60,480 nucleotides of DNA, taken from NCBI GenBank assembly GCA_035760705.1, contig DASTSL010000104.1, positions 1 to 60,480 of the forward strand, written 5' to 3'. Under the pieces are notes generated by a model, which did no database searches, was not told where the DNA came from, and saw nothing but the letters and a program-made list of their open reading frames with translations. Of this stretch, positions 16,618 through 24,409 are shown piece after piece (position 1 is the first letter of the stretch; each line of letters starts with the position of its first letter). The DNA is from Allomeiothermus sp035760705. Its GTDB lineage: Bacteria; Deinococcota; Deinococci; Deinococcales; Thermaceae. The translations under genes were made by a program, and so were the position numbers.

Positions 16618-17145
16618 ATGGCAAAATTCGCCCAGGAGAGCGTGGTTTACCCCTTCACCGCCTTCAACTTCGCGGTGGAGATCAGCGTGCCGGGGGTGGT
16701 GGACGGGCTGGTGTGCAGCGCGGCCTTTGCCGAGTGCGACGGCCTCGAGATGACCCGCGAGGTCAAGACCCTGCGCGAAGGGGGCAACAACGGGGTGCAG
16801 ATTCGCCTATCCGGGCCGCTGGCCTATGGCACCCTGACCTTGAAGCGCGGCATGACCTCCAACTTCGACCTCTGGGACTGGTTCCAGGCCAGCCTCGAGG
16901 ATCCCTCGTTGCGGGCCGAGGCCGAGGTGATCCTCTTCGCCGCCGGGCGCGAGGGCTTGAGCCTCGAGGTCGGGCCGGTGCGCATCGGGATCGGAGACAA
17001 GCGGCCCGAGCGGGCCCGGTTCAAGCTCACCCGCTGTCTGCCGGTCAAGCTCAAGGCCCCGCCGATGAACGCCAAGGACGGCGCGGTGGCCATCGAGGAG
17101 TTCCAGCTCGCCTACGAGCGCCTCGAGTTCAAACGCCCTGCCTAG
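16618..17145 (+). CDS. Inner tube protein 2 (Afp5-like)
   Basis: A 175-residue tube-domain protein: FTAFNFAVEISVPGVVDG, AAFAECDGLEMTREVKTLRE, GTLTLKRGMTSNFDLWDWF and the terminal AIEEFQLAYERLEF. It is slightly longer and more diverged than tube protein 1. In Afp-type particles such variants make the first tube rings on the spike, so I infer a baseplate-proximal tube initiator. The ATG at 16618 lies two bases after the stop codon of the second sheath gene, and GGAGG is present inside that gene's end. The following LysM protein gene starts eight bases after its stop. Confidence 0.92.
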   Translation: MAKFAQESVVYPFTAFNFAVEISVPGVVDGLVCSAAFAECDGLEMTREVKTLREGGNNGVQIRLSGPLAYGTLTLKRGMTSNFDLWDWFQASLEDPSLRAEAEVILFAAGREGLSLEVGPVRIGIGDKRPERARFKLTRCLPVKLKAPPMNAKDGAVAIEEFQLAYERLEFKRPA

Positions 17146-17153
17146 GAGAACCC

Positions 17154-17888
17154 ATGCCCGAGCCCGCCCAGATCGCTAAAGCCTACTTAGTGCAACTCGA
17201 TAACGCCCAGACCCCGCAGGAGAAACCCGACACCAAGCTCGAGGTGCAGTTCAACCCCGAAACCCTCAAGGTGAGCTACTCTAACCAGATCGTGCAGCCC
17301 AACAACCCCAGCGGCCAGACCGGGCCAGGTCAGAGCGCTTCCAATCCCCCGGTAAGGGCGGGAACCCAGTACGTGGGCAAGGGCAGCACCAAGCTGGCGG
17401 TGCAGCTTCTCTTCGACGTGACCGGGCAGCTCTCCGAGACCAACCAGGGCGTGGCTAAGGGCGACGTGCGCAACCTGACCAAGAAGGTGGTCGAACTCAT
17501 CACCCCCAAGGCCGGGGACACCCAGGATCCAAGCGCCATGGTGCCGCCCAAGGTGCGCTTCTCCTGGGGCAGCTTCCGCTTCGAAGGGATCGTGGAATCG
17601 CTGGAGGAGAGCCTCGAGTTCTTCTCCCCGGAGGGCCGCCCTTTGCGGGCCAGTATCTCGCTCAGCCTGGTGCAGCAGGAGATCAAGTTCTTCGACCCGC
17701 AGGGCGCGGGGTCTCCTTCGCCCGGCACCCGGCCCCAGACCCAGGTCCCGGCGGGAATCAGCTTGCAGGGCTTGGCTGATGCGGCGGGGCTGGGCGGCAA
17801 CTGGCAGCAGATCGCCAGCGCCAACGGCATCGAGAACCCCCGCCAGCTCGAGCCCGGCCAACTCGTTGACCTGAGCCTCAGGAGGTAA
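17154..17888 (+). CDS. LysM-containing hub/tube-baseplate adaptor (Afp7-like)
   Basis: A 244-residue protein. Residues about 1-180 form the eCIS tube/adaptor domain with LEVQFNPETLKVSYSNQI, GSTKLAVQLLFDVTGQL, PPKVRFSWGSFRFEGIVESL and EFFSPEGRPLRASISLSL; the NPETL-type start is a hallmark of this family, which bridges tube and spike (Afp7, related to T4 gp53). The C-terminus (about 195-244) is a LysM motif: ISLQGLADAAGLGGNWQQIA, GIENPRQLEPGQLVDL. The LysM need not bind peptidoglycan; in T4 gp53 it clamps baseplate parts. The next small gene begins two bases after its stop. Confidence 0.92.
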   Translation: MPEPAQIAKAYLVQLDNAQTPQEKPDTKLEVQFNPETLKVSYSNQIVQPNNPSGQTGPGQSASNPPVRAGTQYVGKGSTKLAVQLLFDVTGQLSETNQGVAKGDVRNLTKKVVELITPKAGDTQDPSAMVPPKVRFSWGSFRFEGIVESLEESLEFFSPEGRPLRASISLSLVQQEIKFFDPQGAGSPSPGTRPQTQVPAGISLQGLADAAGLGGNWQQIASANGIENPRQLEPGQLVDLSLRR

Positions 17889-17890
17889 GA

Positions 17891-18058
17891 ATGCCAGTCG
17901 TCATCAACGATTTCGAGGTGGTCCCGGAACCCCCGGCCAACCTGCCTACCCCCACCCTGCCCGCCCTGCCCCCCGAGCCGGTGCAGATCCCCCGGATCGA
18001 ACTCGAGCACACCCTTTCCGAGCTGAAGACCCGGCTCGAGCGGGTACGCGCCGATTAG
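17891..18058 (+). CDS. 55-residue micro-protein of the injection-system cluster
   Basis: A short frame starting MPVVINDFEVVPEPP, proline-rich in the middle (LPTPTLPALPPEP) and ending in a charged helix (IELEHTLSELKTRLERVRAD). The preceding AGGAGG sits in the end of the LysM gene and is well spaced. Small proteins with an INDFEVVP-like start, encoded between the LysM hub and the VgrG-like spike, are a recurrent feature of eCIS loci as I remember them; function unknown. Its position suggests a baseplate-assembly or spike-associated role. The gene is real in my view because of the ribosome-binding site, codon use like its neighbours and exact fit between them. Confidence 0.75.
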   Translation: MPVVINDFEVVPEPPANLPTPTLPALPPEPVQIPRIELEHTLSELKTRLERVRAD

Positions 18059-18093
18059 TACGGCTCGTGGCTTGTGGCCAGTAGGTGAGAGGC

Positions 18094-18120
18094 GGATCGC
18101 TAAAGATTCTTTTGCGATCC
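18094..18120. repeat. Hairpin inside the eCIS operon
   Basis: The 130-base gap between the micro-protein and the spike gene holds a perfect inverted repeat, GGATCGC and GCGATCC, separated by 13 bases, followed by a GATAAGC/GATAAGC direct repeat at about 18123-18136. The composition is lower in GC than the flanking genes. It may be an intercistronic processing or attenuation site or a small inserted repeat. Confidence 0.55.
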
Positions 18121-18188
18121 GTGATAAGCGATAAGCGATTTCCACCAGCCACTGGCCTGCTCCCCAAACCCAGTAAAGAGGAGTCCGA

Positions 18189-19250
18189 ATGCCCGTTACC
18201 CCCTATATCTCCGCCCGCCCGACCTTGAGCTTGGCCGGGCGGGACAACCCCGGTCTGGCCGAGGATCTGCTCAGCCTCGAGATCGTCGAGCACGCCGAGG
18301 GGCTCTATCGCCTGGAAGCGGTGTTTGCCAACTGGGGGCCGAAGAACGGGCGGGTGGACTTCCTCTACTTCGACCGCCAGACCCTCGACTTCGGCAAGGA
18401 CCTCGCGGTCAAGCTGGGCACCCAGACCCTCTTTCAGGGGCGGATCAGCGGGCTCGAGGGCCAGTTCCTGGCCGGTCGCCCGCCGCAGGTGGCGGTGCTG
18501 GCCGAGGATCGCCTGCAAGACCTGCGCATGACCCGCCGCAGCCGCAGCTTCGAGAACCTGTCTGACCAGGACGTGTTCGGACAGATCGCCCGCGACCACG
18601 GGCTGCAAACCGATCTGAGCCTCAGCGGCCCCACCCACGAGGCGCTGGCCCAGGTCAACCAGAGCGACCTGGCCTTCCTGCGCGAACGCGCCCGGCTGAT
18701 CGGGGCCGAGGTCTGGGTTGAAGACCGCACGCTGGGGGCCAAACCCCGCGTGGGGCGCACCGCCAGCCCGCTCGAGCTGACCTACGGCGGCGGGTTGCGT
18801 GAGTTCAACGTCCTGGCCGACCTGGCCCAGCAGTGCACCGGTCTGGTGATAGGCGGCTGGGACGTCTCAGGCAAGGAGGCCCTGCGCTTCGAGGCCACCG
18901 ACAGCACGGTGCAGAGCGAACTGGAGGGCGCCCAGAGCGGTTCGAGCATCCTCCAGTCGGCCTTGGGGGCCCGCAAGCAGACCCTAGCCCACACCAACCC
19001 CCGCACCTCGCAGGAGGCCCAGGCCCAGGCCGAAGCGGTTTTTCGCCTGCTGGCCCGCCGCTTCGTGGTGGGGCAGGGGGTGGCCGAGCCCGACGCCCGG
19101 CTGCGGGTGGGCGCCACGGTCAACCTGAAGGGGCTGGGGCCCTTGTTCAGTGGGAAATATTACCTCAGCCAGACCCGCTACCGCTTCGACACGTTGTTCG
19201 GCAGCCGCCTCGAGTTCACCGCCGAGCGCCCCGGATTGGGCAGGCCGTGA
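18189..19250 (+). CDS. Spike hub protein, VgrG/gpD-like N-terminal half
   Basis: A 353-residue protein of the phage late-control gpD/gp27 fold, the ring at the base of the central spike. Characteristic segments are DLLSLEIVEHAEGLYRLEA, DFGKDLAVKLG, LFQGRISGLEGQF, DLRMTRRSRSFENLSDQDVF, QIARDHGL and VNQSDLAFLRERARLIGAEV. It contains only this half of a VgrG; the OB-fold and needle are encoded by the next gene. Together the two replace the single Afp8/Pvc8 polypeptide. An AGGAG lies seven bases before the ATG. Confidence 0.92.
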   Translation: MPVTPYISARPTLSLAGRDNPGLAEDLLSLEIVEHAEGLYRLEAVFANWGPKNGRVDFLYFDRQTLDFGKDLAVKLGTQTLFQGRISGLEGQFLAGRPPQVAVLAEDRLQDLRMTRRSRSFENLSDQDVFGQIARDHGLQTDLSLSGPTHEALAQVNQSDLAFLRERARLIGAEVWVEDRTLGAKPRVGRTASPLELTYGGGLREFNVLADLAQQCTGLVIGGWDVSGKEALRFEATDSTVQSELEGAQSGSSILQSALGARKQTLAHTNPRTSQEAQAQAEAVFRLLARRFVVGQGVAEPDARLRVGATVNLKGLGPLFSGKYYLSQTRYRFDTLFGSRLEFTAERPGLGRP

Positions 19251-19271
19251 GCAATGAGCAATGAGCAATGA
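19249..19271. repeat. Three tandem copies of GAGCAAT after the spike hub gene
   Basis: Starting inside the stop codon of the spike hub gene, the heptamer GAGCAAT is repeated three times, then GAGC. Each copy junction reads ATGA. It looks like slipped-strand duplication in an intergenic spacer; no start codon here has a ribosome-binding site of its own. Confidence 0.7.
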
Positions 19272-19298
19272 GCTAAACGTCAAGAGTTAGGAGAACCT

Positions 19299-20027
19299 AT
19301 GAATCTGACCCTCGAGCCCAGCTCCCCCACCCAGGCCCTGCACGAAGCCCGTCAGAGCGGTGGGCTGGGAGGCCGCTGGTACGGGGTCTTCCCGGCCCTC
19401 ATCAGCGACATCAAGGACCCCGAGGGGCTGGGCCGGGTCAAGGTCAGCCTGCCCTGGGCGGCGGATCCCGGCGGGGGTCGCTACGAGGTCTGGGCCAGGG
19501 TCGCCACGCTGATGGGCGGCAACAACCGGGGCAGTTGGTTCGTCCCCGATCCAAACGACGAGGTGTTGGTGGCTTTCGAGGGCGGCGACCCCGGCCAGCC
19601 CTTCGTGTTGGGCGGCCTGTGGAACGGGCGCGACGCCCCGCCCGAGAGCATGGACTCTGCCGGGAACAACTACAAGAAGGTGATCCGCTCGCGGGGCGGG
19701 GTGAAGGTCACCCTCGACGACCAGGACGCTCAGGAGAAGCTCATCCTCGAGACCCCCGGCGGCCAGAAGATCACCCTCAAGGACGGCCCCGGCGCGGTGG
19801 AGATCGTGGATTCGAACGGGAACTCAGTACGGCTCGAGACCTCCGGCATCACCGTCACCGCCTCGGCCAAGGTGACCATCAACGCCTCCACCGTGGAGGT
19901 CTCGGCGGGGATGGTCACGGTGAACGCGGGGATGTCCAAGTTCAGCGGGGTGGTGCAGGCCGACACGGTGATCACCAACTCGGTGGTGAGCGCCTCCTAT
20001 ACCCCCGGCGCGGGGAACATCTGGTGA
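19299..20027 (+). CDS. Spike protein, gpV/gp5-like OB-fold and needle
   Basis: A 242-residue phage baseplate assembly protein V homologue. The OB-fold spans about residues 25-110: RWYGVFPALISDIKDPEGLG, RVKVSLPWAADPGG, YEVWARVATLMGGNNRGSWF, PDPNDEVLVAFEGGDPGQPF and VLGGLWNGRDAPP are classical. From about residue 130 the sequence becomes a repetitive beta helix (KITLKDGPGAVEIVDSNGNS, TVTASAKVTINASTVEVSAG) that forms the trimeric needle. There is no fused PAAR tip and no lysozyme domain. It completes the two-gene spike. A TTAGGAGAACCT leader supplies the ribosome-binding site. Confidence 0.94.
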   Translation: MNLTLEPSSPTQALHEARQSGGLGGRWYGVFPALISDIKDPEGLGRVKVSLPWAADPGGGRYEVWARVATLMGGNNRGSWFVPDPNDEVLVAFEGGDPGQPFVLGGLWNGRDAPPESMDSAGNNYKKVIRSRGGVKVTLDDQDAQEKLILETPGGQKITLKDGPGAVEIVDSNGNSVRLETSGITVTASAKVTINASTVEVSAGMVTVNAGMSKFSGVVQADTVITNSVVSASYTPGAGNIW

Positions 20028-20031
20028 GCCC

Positions 20032-21675
20032 ATGAAGACCGCCGCCGTCCCCACCCTGAGCAAAGCCCTCTCGGCCAGCGCCCTGCTGCGGCAGAGCGGT
20101 CTGGAAACCCTGACCCAGTGGGCCGCTCCGGCTCCTTTGTGGGCGGGCCAGACCGACCCCGCCGGGATGCGCCAGCCCGTTTTGCTGCGCTTTAGCTCCG
20201 ACACCTTCATGGAGGACTTGCAGGCCGTGCTGAACTCCCAGACGCCGGGCCAGGTTTCGATCTACATGGCGGTGAAGGAGAGCTTCGCCGAGCCCCTGCC
20301 CAAGGCCAGCGGGATCACTCGCCCCACGCCTCCCAACCTCAAGCTCTACCAGCCTGCCCACGGGCACTTCTACCTGGTGGCGGCCAGCCTGGTCTGTCGC
20401 CAGACCGGGTTGCCGGACCGGGCCCTGGAGAGCGGGCAGAGTGTGGGCTTCGTGCTGCGGCGCCTGGACGCCCAGGGCAACGAGCTGGCCTGGGTCACCG
20501 ACGAGAGCGGGAAGGGCAAGCTGTGGCAGAGCCTTTCGGCGCAGGAGTCGCAGGGCTTGGCGAAAGACAGCCAGCAGCAGGTGATCGAGGAGATCTTCCC
20601 CCTCTTCCCCCTCACCTACTGCGACGGCGGGCGCAAACGGCGCGTCCTGGCCGGGCTGGTGCCGACCTCGAGCCGCGAGACCTTCAAGGCCGCCGCGGCG
20701 CTGCCGATCCTGCCGAGCCTCGCCGAGGTCGAGGCGGACCGGGCCAAGCTCGACCCCCGGCTGCAAGACCCCCGGCTGGATGAACTCGAGGGCAAGGTGC
20801 TGGCCCGGCTCGAGCAGTTCGAGGGGAGCGGCGGCGCGGCGGGCCCCGCCGAGGGGGAGGCTTCGCTTTTCATCCTGCTCGACCTGATGGAGTGGCTCTT
20901 CACCTACCTGCCGGGCTTCGCCCAGAAGATCGTGCAAAACGACAAGCCCACCGGCGGGGACTTCAAACCGCTCACCGATCTGCTCATGGGGAGGTCGGTG
21001 CCGGGCGGCACGAGCTGGTGGGACGCTCTGCGCCAGGTCTGGCAGGACCGCGAGAAGATCTACCAGACCCAGCCCGGCACCCCACAGGGCTACAACCTGC
21101 GCGGGATGGCGGCGATCTCGAGCGATTTGCGCCAGAAGATCACCGCTCTCGAGTCCTCCTTCAGCCCGCCCGACGCCGGGGATTCGGGCGGCTCGGGCGG
21201 TCCGGGGAGCCGGGTGATGCCGCCGTGGCCCAAGCTCGAGGCCTTCGCTCCCGGAGAAAGACCACTGTACGTGCTGCGCTGCCTCTACCGCCGCCCCGGC
21301 TGCCCCGAGTTGCTCAGCCCGCCCTGCGAGAAGTTCGAGATCGCCGCCTTCTTCGACCCCGATGCCCCGGCCCGGCCCGTGCGCATCTCGCTGCCCGATA
21401 CCAGCCTGGCCAACCTGCGCAAGTACCGCAAAAACGTCTCCTTCCTGATGTCCAAGGAGCTGCGCAAGCAGATGCAGTCGGTGTCGGACGCCAAGGAAGC
21501 GCTCAAGGGCAACATCGGCTCGAGCCCCAGTTTCGACCTGGGGCTGATCTGCTCGTTCTCCATCCCGATCATCACCATCTGCGCCTTCATCGTGCTGATG
21601 ATCTTTCTGGTCCTGCTCAACCTGGTCTTTTGGTGGCTGCCGTTCTTCCGCATCTGCTTCCCCATCAAGAGGTGA
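20032..21675 (+). CDS. eCIS-cluster protein with C-terminal membrane segment
   Basis: A 547-residue protein of unknown family. Most of it is soluble-looking: YQPAHGHFYLVAASLVCRQ, GFVLRRLDAQGNELAWV, KRRVLAGLVPTSSRETFKAA and LYVLRCLYRRPGCPELLSPP suggest a cysteine-bearing globular body, with a glycine/serine-rich stretch at about 380-395. Residues about 502-540 form a strongly hydrophobic region (FSIPIITICAFIVLMIFLVL, LNLVFWWLPFFRICFPIKR) able to span the membrane once or as a hairpin. It lies between spike and gp25 genes, four bases after the spike stop. A role in anchoring the baseplate to the cytoplasmic membrane is inference. Confidence 0.7.
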   Translation: MKTAAVPTLSKALSASALLRQSGLETLTQWAAPAPLWAGQTDPAGMRQPVLLRFSSDTFMEDLQAVLNSQTPGQVSIYMAVKESFAEPLPKASGITRPTPPNLKLYQPAHGHFYLVAASLVCRQTGLPDRALESGQSVGFVLRRLDAQGNELAWVTDESGKGKLWQSLSAQESQGLAKDSQQQVIEEIFPLFPLTYCDGGRKRRVLAGLVPTSSRETFKAAAALPILPSLAEVEADRAKLDPRLQDPRLDELEGKVLARLEQFEGSGGAAGPAEGEASLFILLDLMEWLFTYLPGFAQKIVQNDKPTGGDFKPLTDLLMGRSVPGGTSWWDALRQVWQDREKIYQTQPGTPQGYNLRGMAAISSDLRQKITALESSFSPPDAGDSGGSGGPGSRVMPPWPKLEAFAPGERPLYVLRCLYRRPGCPELLSPPCEKFEIAAFFDPDAPARPVRISLPDTSLANLRKYRKNVSFLMSKELRKQMQSVSDAKEALKGNIGSSPSFDLGLICSFSIPIITICAFIVLMIFLVLLNLVFWWLPFFRICFPIKR

Positions 21676-21774
21676 TATGCCCCACTTGGGCTGTTCCAGG
21701 CAGGGATCCAACCCTTCAGGGCGGGACGGATCACGCCCAAACGGGAACCCCGCAGGGATAAGAGGAGCGCCGCT

Positions 21775-22170
21775 ATGAGCGTAGACAAAGGCCAACTTTT
21801 CGGACGGGGCATCGCCTTCCCCCCGCGCATCGCGGAGGGGCACTGGCTCTGGAGCGAGGGCGAGGACAACGTGCGCGAGGCCATCCAGATCATCCTGCGC
21901 ACCGAGCCCCGCGAACGGCTGCGCTTGGCCGAGTTCGGCGGGGGTTTGCAGGGCTATCTGTTCGAGCCCAACGTGGCGAGCACCCACGCGGCGCTCGAGG
22001 AGCGCATCACCCAGGTGCTGGGGCGCTGGGAGCCGCGCATACGGGTGCAGTCGGTGACGGTGGAGCCCGACCCCGACGACGCCCAGGCGGCGCGGGTCAC
22101 GCTGGTCTATCGCCTGGTCGCCACCGGGGACACCGAGCGGATCGGGATGACGCTCACGCTGGGAACGTAG
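21775..22170 (+). CDS. Baseplate wedge protein, gp25/GPW family
   Basis: A 131-residue homologue of T4 gp25/Afp9. FGRGIAFPPRIAEGHWLWSE, EDNVREAIQIILRTEPRERL, LAEFGGGLQGYLFEPNVAST and RVTLVYRLVATGD follow the family exactly; in T4 this protein carries the EPR motif that primes sheath polymerisation, seen here as TEPRER. It should sit between the baseplate J wedge and the first sheath ring. A 99-base spacer precedes it, with AGAGGAG before the ATG; nothing else was seen in that spacer. The J gene starts ten bases after its stop. Confidence 0.94.
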   Translation: MSVDKGQLFGRGIAFPPRIAEGHWLWSEGEDNVREAIQIILRTEPRERLRLAEFGGGLQGYLFEPNVASTHAALEERITQVLGRWEPRIRVQSVTVEPDPDDAQAARVTLVYRLVATGDTERIGMTLTLGT

Positions 22171-22180
22171 GAGGAAGGAG

Positions 22181-24406
22181 ATGCCGCTCGAGATCCCCAA
22201 CCTCGACGACCGCCGCTACCCCGAACTGCTGGAGGAAGCCCTGGCCCGGATCCCGGTGCACAACCCGGAGTGGACCAACCTCACCCCCTCCGACCCCGGC
22301 GTCACGCTGGTGCAGCTCTTTGCCTTCATGACCGAGAACCTGCTGTACCGGGCCAACCAGATCCCCGAGCGCAACCGTAAGAAGTTCTTATCCCTGCTGG
22401 GCATCGGGCTCAAACCGGCGGCCTCGGCGCGGGGGCTGCTGGCCTTCGCCAACGAGCACGGGCCGCTCGAGACCCAGACCCTCGACGAGGGCTTGGAGGT
22501 GCGGGCGGGGCAGGTGCCGTTCCGCCTCGAGCGCGGCCTGGACGTGTTGCCGATAGAGGCCCAGGTCTACTACAAACGCTGGGTTAAGAACCCCGACCCC
22601 GACCTGCTGGCGGCTTCCAAACAGCTCTACAAGTCCTTCCTGGAGGGCGAAGCCGCCGACCTGAAGCTCTACCAGACCACCCCGCTCGATCCCAAGGCGG
22701 GCACGCCCGTAGACCTCAAGGCCGACACCGTGGACGGCTACCTGTGGATCGCGCTGCTGGCCCGCAAGGGGGATTCGCTCGAGCCGGCCCGCCAAGCCGT
22801 CGCGGGCCGCACCCTGAACCTGGGCCTGGCCCCGGTGCTGGATGTGCCCCAGCGCGACCTGCTCCCCGGCGAGGCGGCCCGGCCCAGCGCCGACCTGCTG
22901 CGGCTCGAGCAGCCTCTGGGCCAGCCGGGCGCTTACCGCCGGATGGAGATTTTGCCCTTGGGCGATGTGCTGCGCGAACCCGGCGTGATCGAGGTCAGCC
23001 TGGGGGGGCCGGAGTCACTGATGGTGTGGGAGGACCTGGACCCGCTCGAGGCCGGGGTGGGCGAGCTGCCCCCCGACCTCGAGGACACCAACCAGGCCGC
23101 GCGGGTCATCACCTGGCTGCGCCTGGCGGCCCCGGTGCGCCTGGCTTGGGCCGGGGTCAACGCGGCGATGGTGCGGCAGGAGGACTGGGTGTTGGGCGAA
23201 CCCCTGCCCGACGGCAGCGGCGAGCCCGACCAGGAAGCGGTGCTCTCGCGCCGCCCGGTGCTGCCCGGCACGGTGCGGCTGCGGGTGAGCGTGGGGAACA
23301 GCCCCGAGGAGTGGAGCGAGATCCCCGACCTCTACCAGGCCGGGCCGGAGGTCCCCGCCCCCGACCTGCGCGACCCGCCCAGCTTCCCCCCGCACACGCC
23401 CCGCCCCAGCCGGGTGTTCGTGCTCGACCCCGAGTCGGGCCGGATCCGCTTCGGCGATGGGGCCCGCGGAGCCCGCCCGCCCAAGGGCGCCAAGCTGCGG
23501 GCCGATTACCGCTACGGCCTGGGCCAGAAAGGGAACGTGGCCGCCGGGACCCTCAAGAGCAGCCCCGACCTGCCCGCCGGGTTCAGCGTCAGCAACCCGG
23601 TTCGCACCTGGGGCGGGGCCGACGCCCAGAGCCTGGCCGAGGCCGAGAAGGGCATCCCCGCCTACCTGCGTCACCGCGACCGGCTGGTGAGCGCCACCGA
23701 CTTTGCCCAGATCACGCGCGAGACCCCCGGCGTGAGCGTGGGCCGGGTCGAGGTGCTGCCCGCCTATCACCCCGCGCTGGTGCCCAACGTGCCTGGCGGG
23801 GCCCCCGGCGCGGTCACCCTGATGCTGATCCCCCGCTCCGACCCCCTCCACCCCGAGGCCCCCGAACCCGACGCGCCCTTTCTGGACGCGGTCTGCCACT
23901 ACCTCGAGCCCCGCCGCCTGATCACCACCGAACTCTACTTGCGCCCGCCCCAGTACCAAGACCTCTACCTCAGCCTGGGGATTCAGGTGCTGAGCGGCTA
24001 TTCCCCGGCGACCGTGCGCCAGGCGGTCAAGGCGGCGCTGCGGCGCTTCCTCTCGCCCCTGCCCGACCCGGCCCGCGATGACCCCTTCGAGCCTACCACC
24101 CTCTCCCTCGACCCCACCAGCCCCCGCTGGGCCTGGCCCCTGAACAAGAGCGTGCAGGGGCTCGAGCTGCTCAGCGTCGCCAGCCGGGTCGAGGGGGTGC
24201 AGTTCATCGACCCCGGCAAGCTGCTCCTGGGCACCGCCAGCCAGACCGGCGACGTGCCGCTGGAGGGCTTGCAACTGCCTCGGATCGCGGCCCTCTCGGT
24301 GAGTCTGGGCGACCCGGTCCCGCTGGCCGACCTGCGCGGCCAGGGGAGTGCCCAGCCCGGAACCCCCAGCCTGCCCGTCCCGGTGATCCCCCAGGAGTGC
24401 AAATAG
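22181..24406 (+). CDS. Baseplate J-like wedge protein (Afp11-like)
   Basis: A 741-residue putative baseplate assembly protein of the gpJ/gp6 type. The start (LEIPNLDDRRYPELLEEALA, NPEWTNLTPSDPGVTLVQLF, TENLLYRANQIPERNRKKFL) is the standard eCIS form. Later come RIRFGDGARGARPPKGAKL, KGIPAYLRHRDRLVSATDFA, ITRETPGVSVGRVEVLPAYH and SLGIQVLSGYSPATVRQAVK, typical of the J domain. It would dimerise into wedges surrounding the spike hub. GGAGGAAGGAG precedes the ATG. Confidence 0.94.
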   Translation: MPLEIPNLDDRRYPELLEEALARIPVHNPEWTNLTPSDPGVTLVQLFAFMTENLLYRANQIPERNRKKFLSLLGIGLKPAASARGLLAFANEHGPLETQTLDEGLEVRAGQVPFRLERGLDVLPIEAQVYYKRWVKNPDPDLLAASKQLYKSFLEGEAADLKLYQTTPLDPKAGTPVDLKADTVDGYLWIALLARKGDSLEPARQAVAGRTLNLGLAPVLDVPQRDLLPGEAARPSADLLRLEQPLGQPGAYRRMEILPLGDVLREPGVIEVSLGGPESLMVWEDLDPLEAGVGELPPDLEDTNQAARVITWLRLAAPVRLAWAGVNAAMVRQEDWVLGEPLPDGSGEPDQEAVLSRRPVLPGTVRLRVSVGNSPEEWSEIPDLYQAGPEVPAPDLRDPPSFPPHTPRPSRVFVLDPESGRIRFGDGARGARPPKGAKLRADYRYGLGQKGNVAAGTLKSSPDLPAGFSVSNPVRTWGGADAQSLAEAEKGIPAYLRHRDRLVSATDFAQITRETPGVSVGRVEVLPAYHPALVPNVPGGAPGAVTLMLIPRSDPLHPEAPEPDAPFLDAVCHYLEPRRLITTELYLRPPQYQDLYLSLGIQVLSGYSPATVRQAVKAALRRFLSPLPDPARDDPFEPTTLSLDPTSPRWAWPLNKSVQGLELLSVASRVEGVQFIDPGKLLLGTASQTGDVPLEGLQLPRIAALSVSLGDPVPLADLRGQGSAQPGTPSLPVPVIPQECK

Positions 24407-24409
24407 GCC

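Noticed and set aside
19249..19271. Overlapping ATGA motifs as an engineered-looking coupling site
   Set aside because: No ribosome-binding site or open frame goes with them; simple slippage duplication explains the repeat.
19972..22200. 742-codon minus-strand open frame across spike, unknown and gp25 genes
   Set aside because: Antisense shadow of well-supported eCIS genes; no domain pattern.
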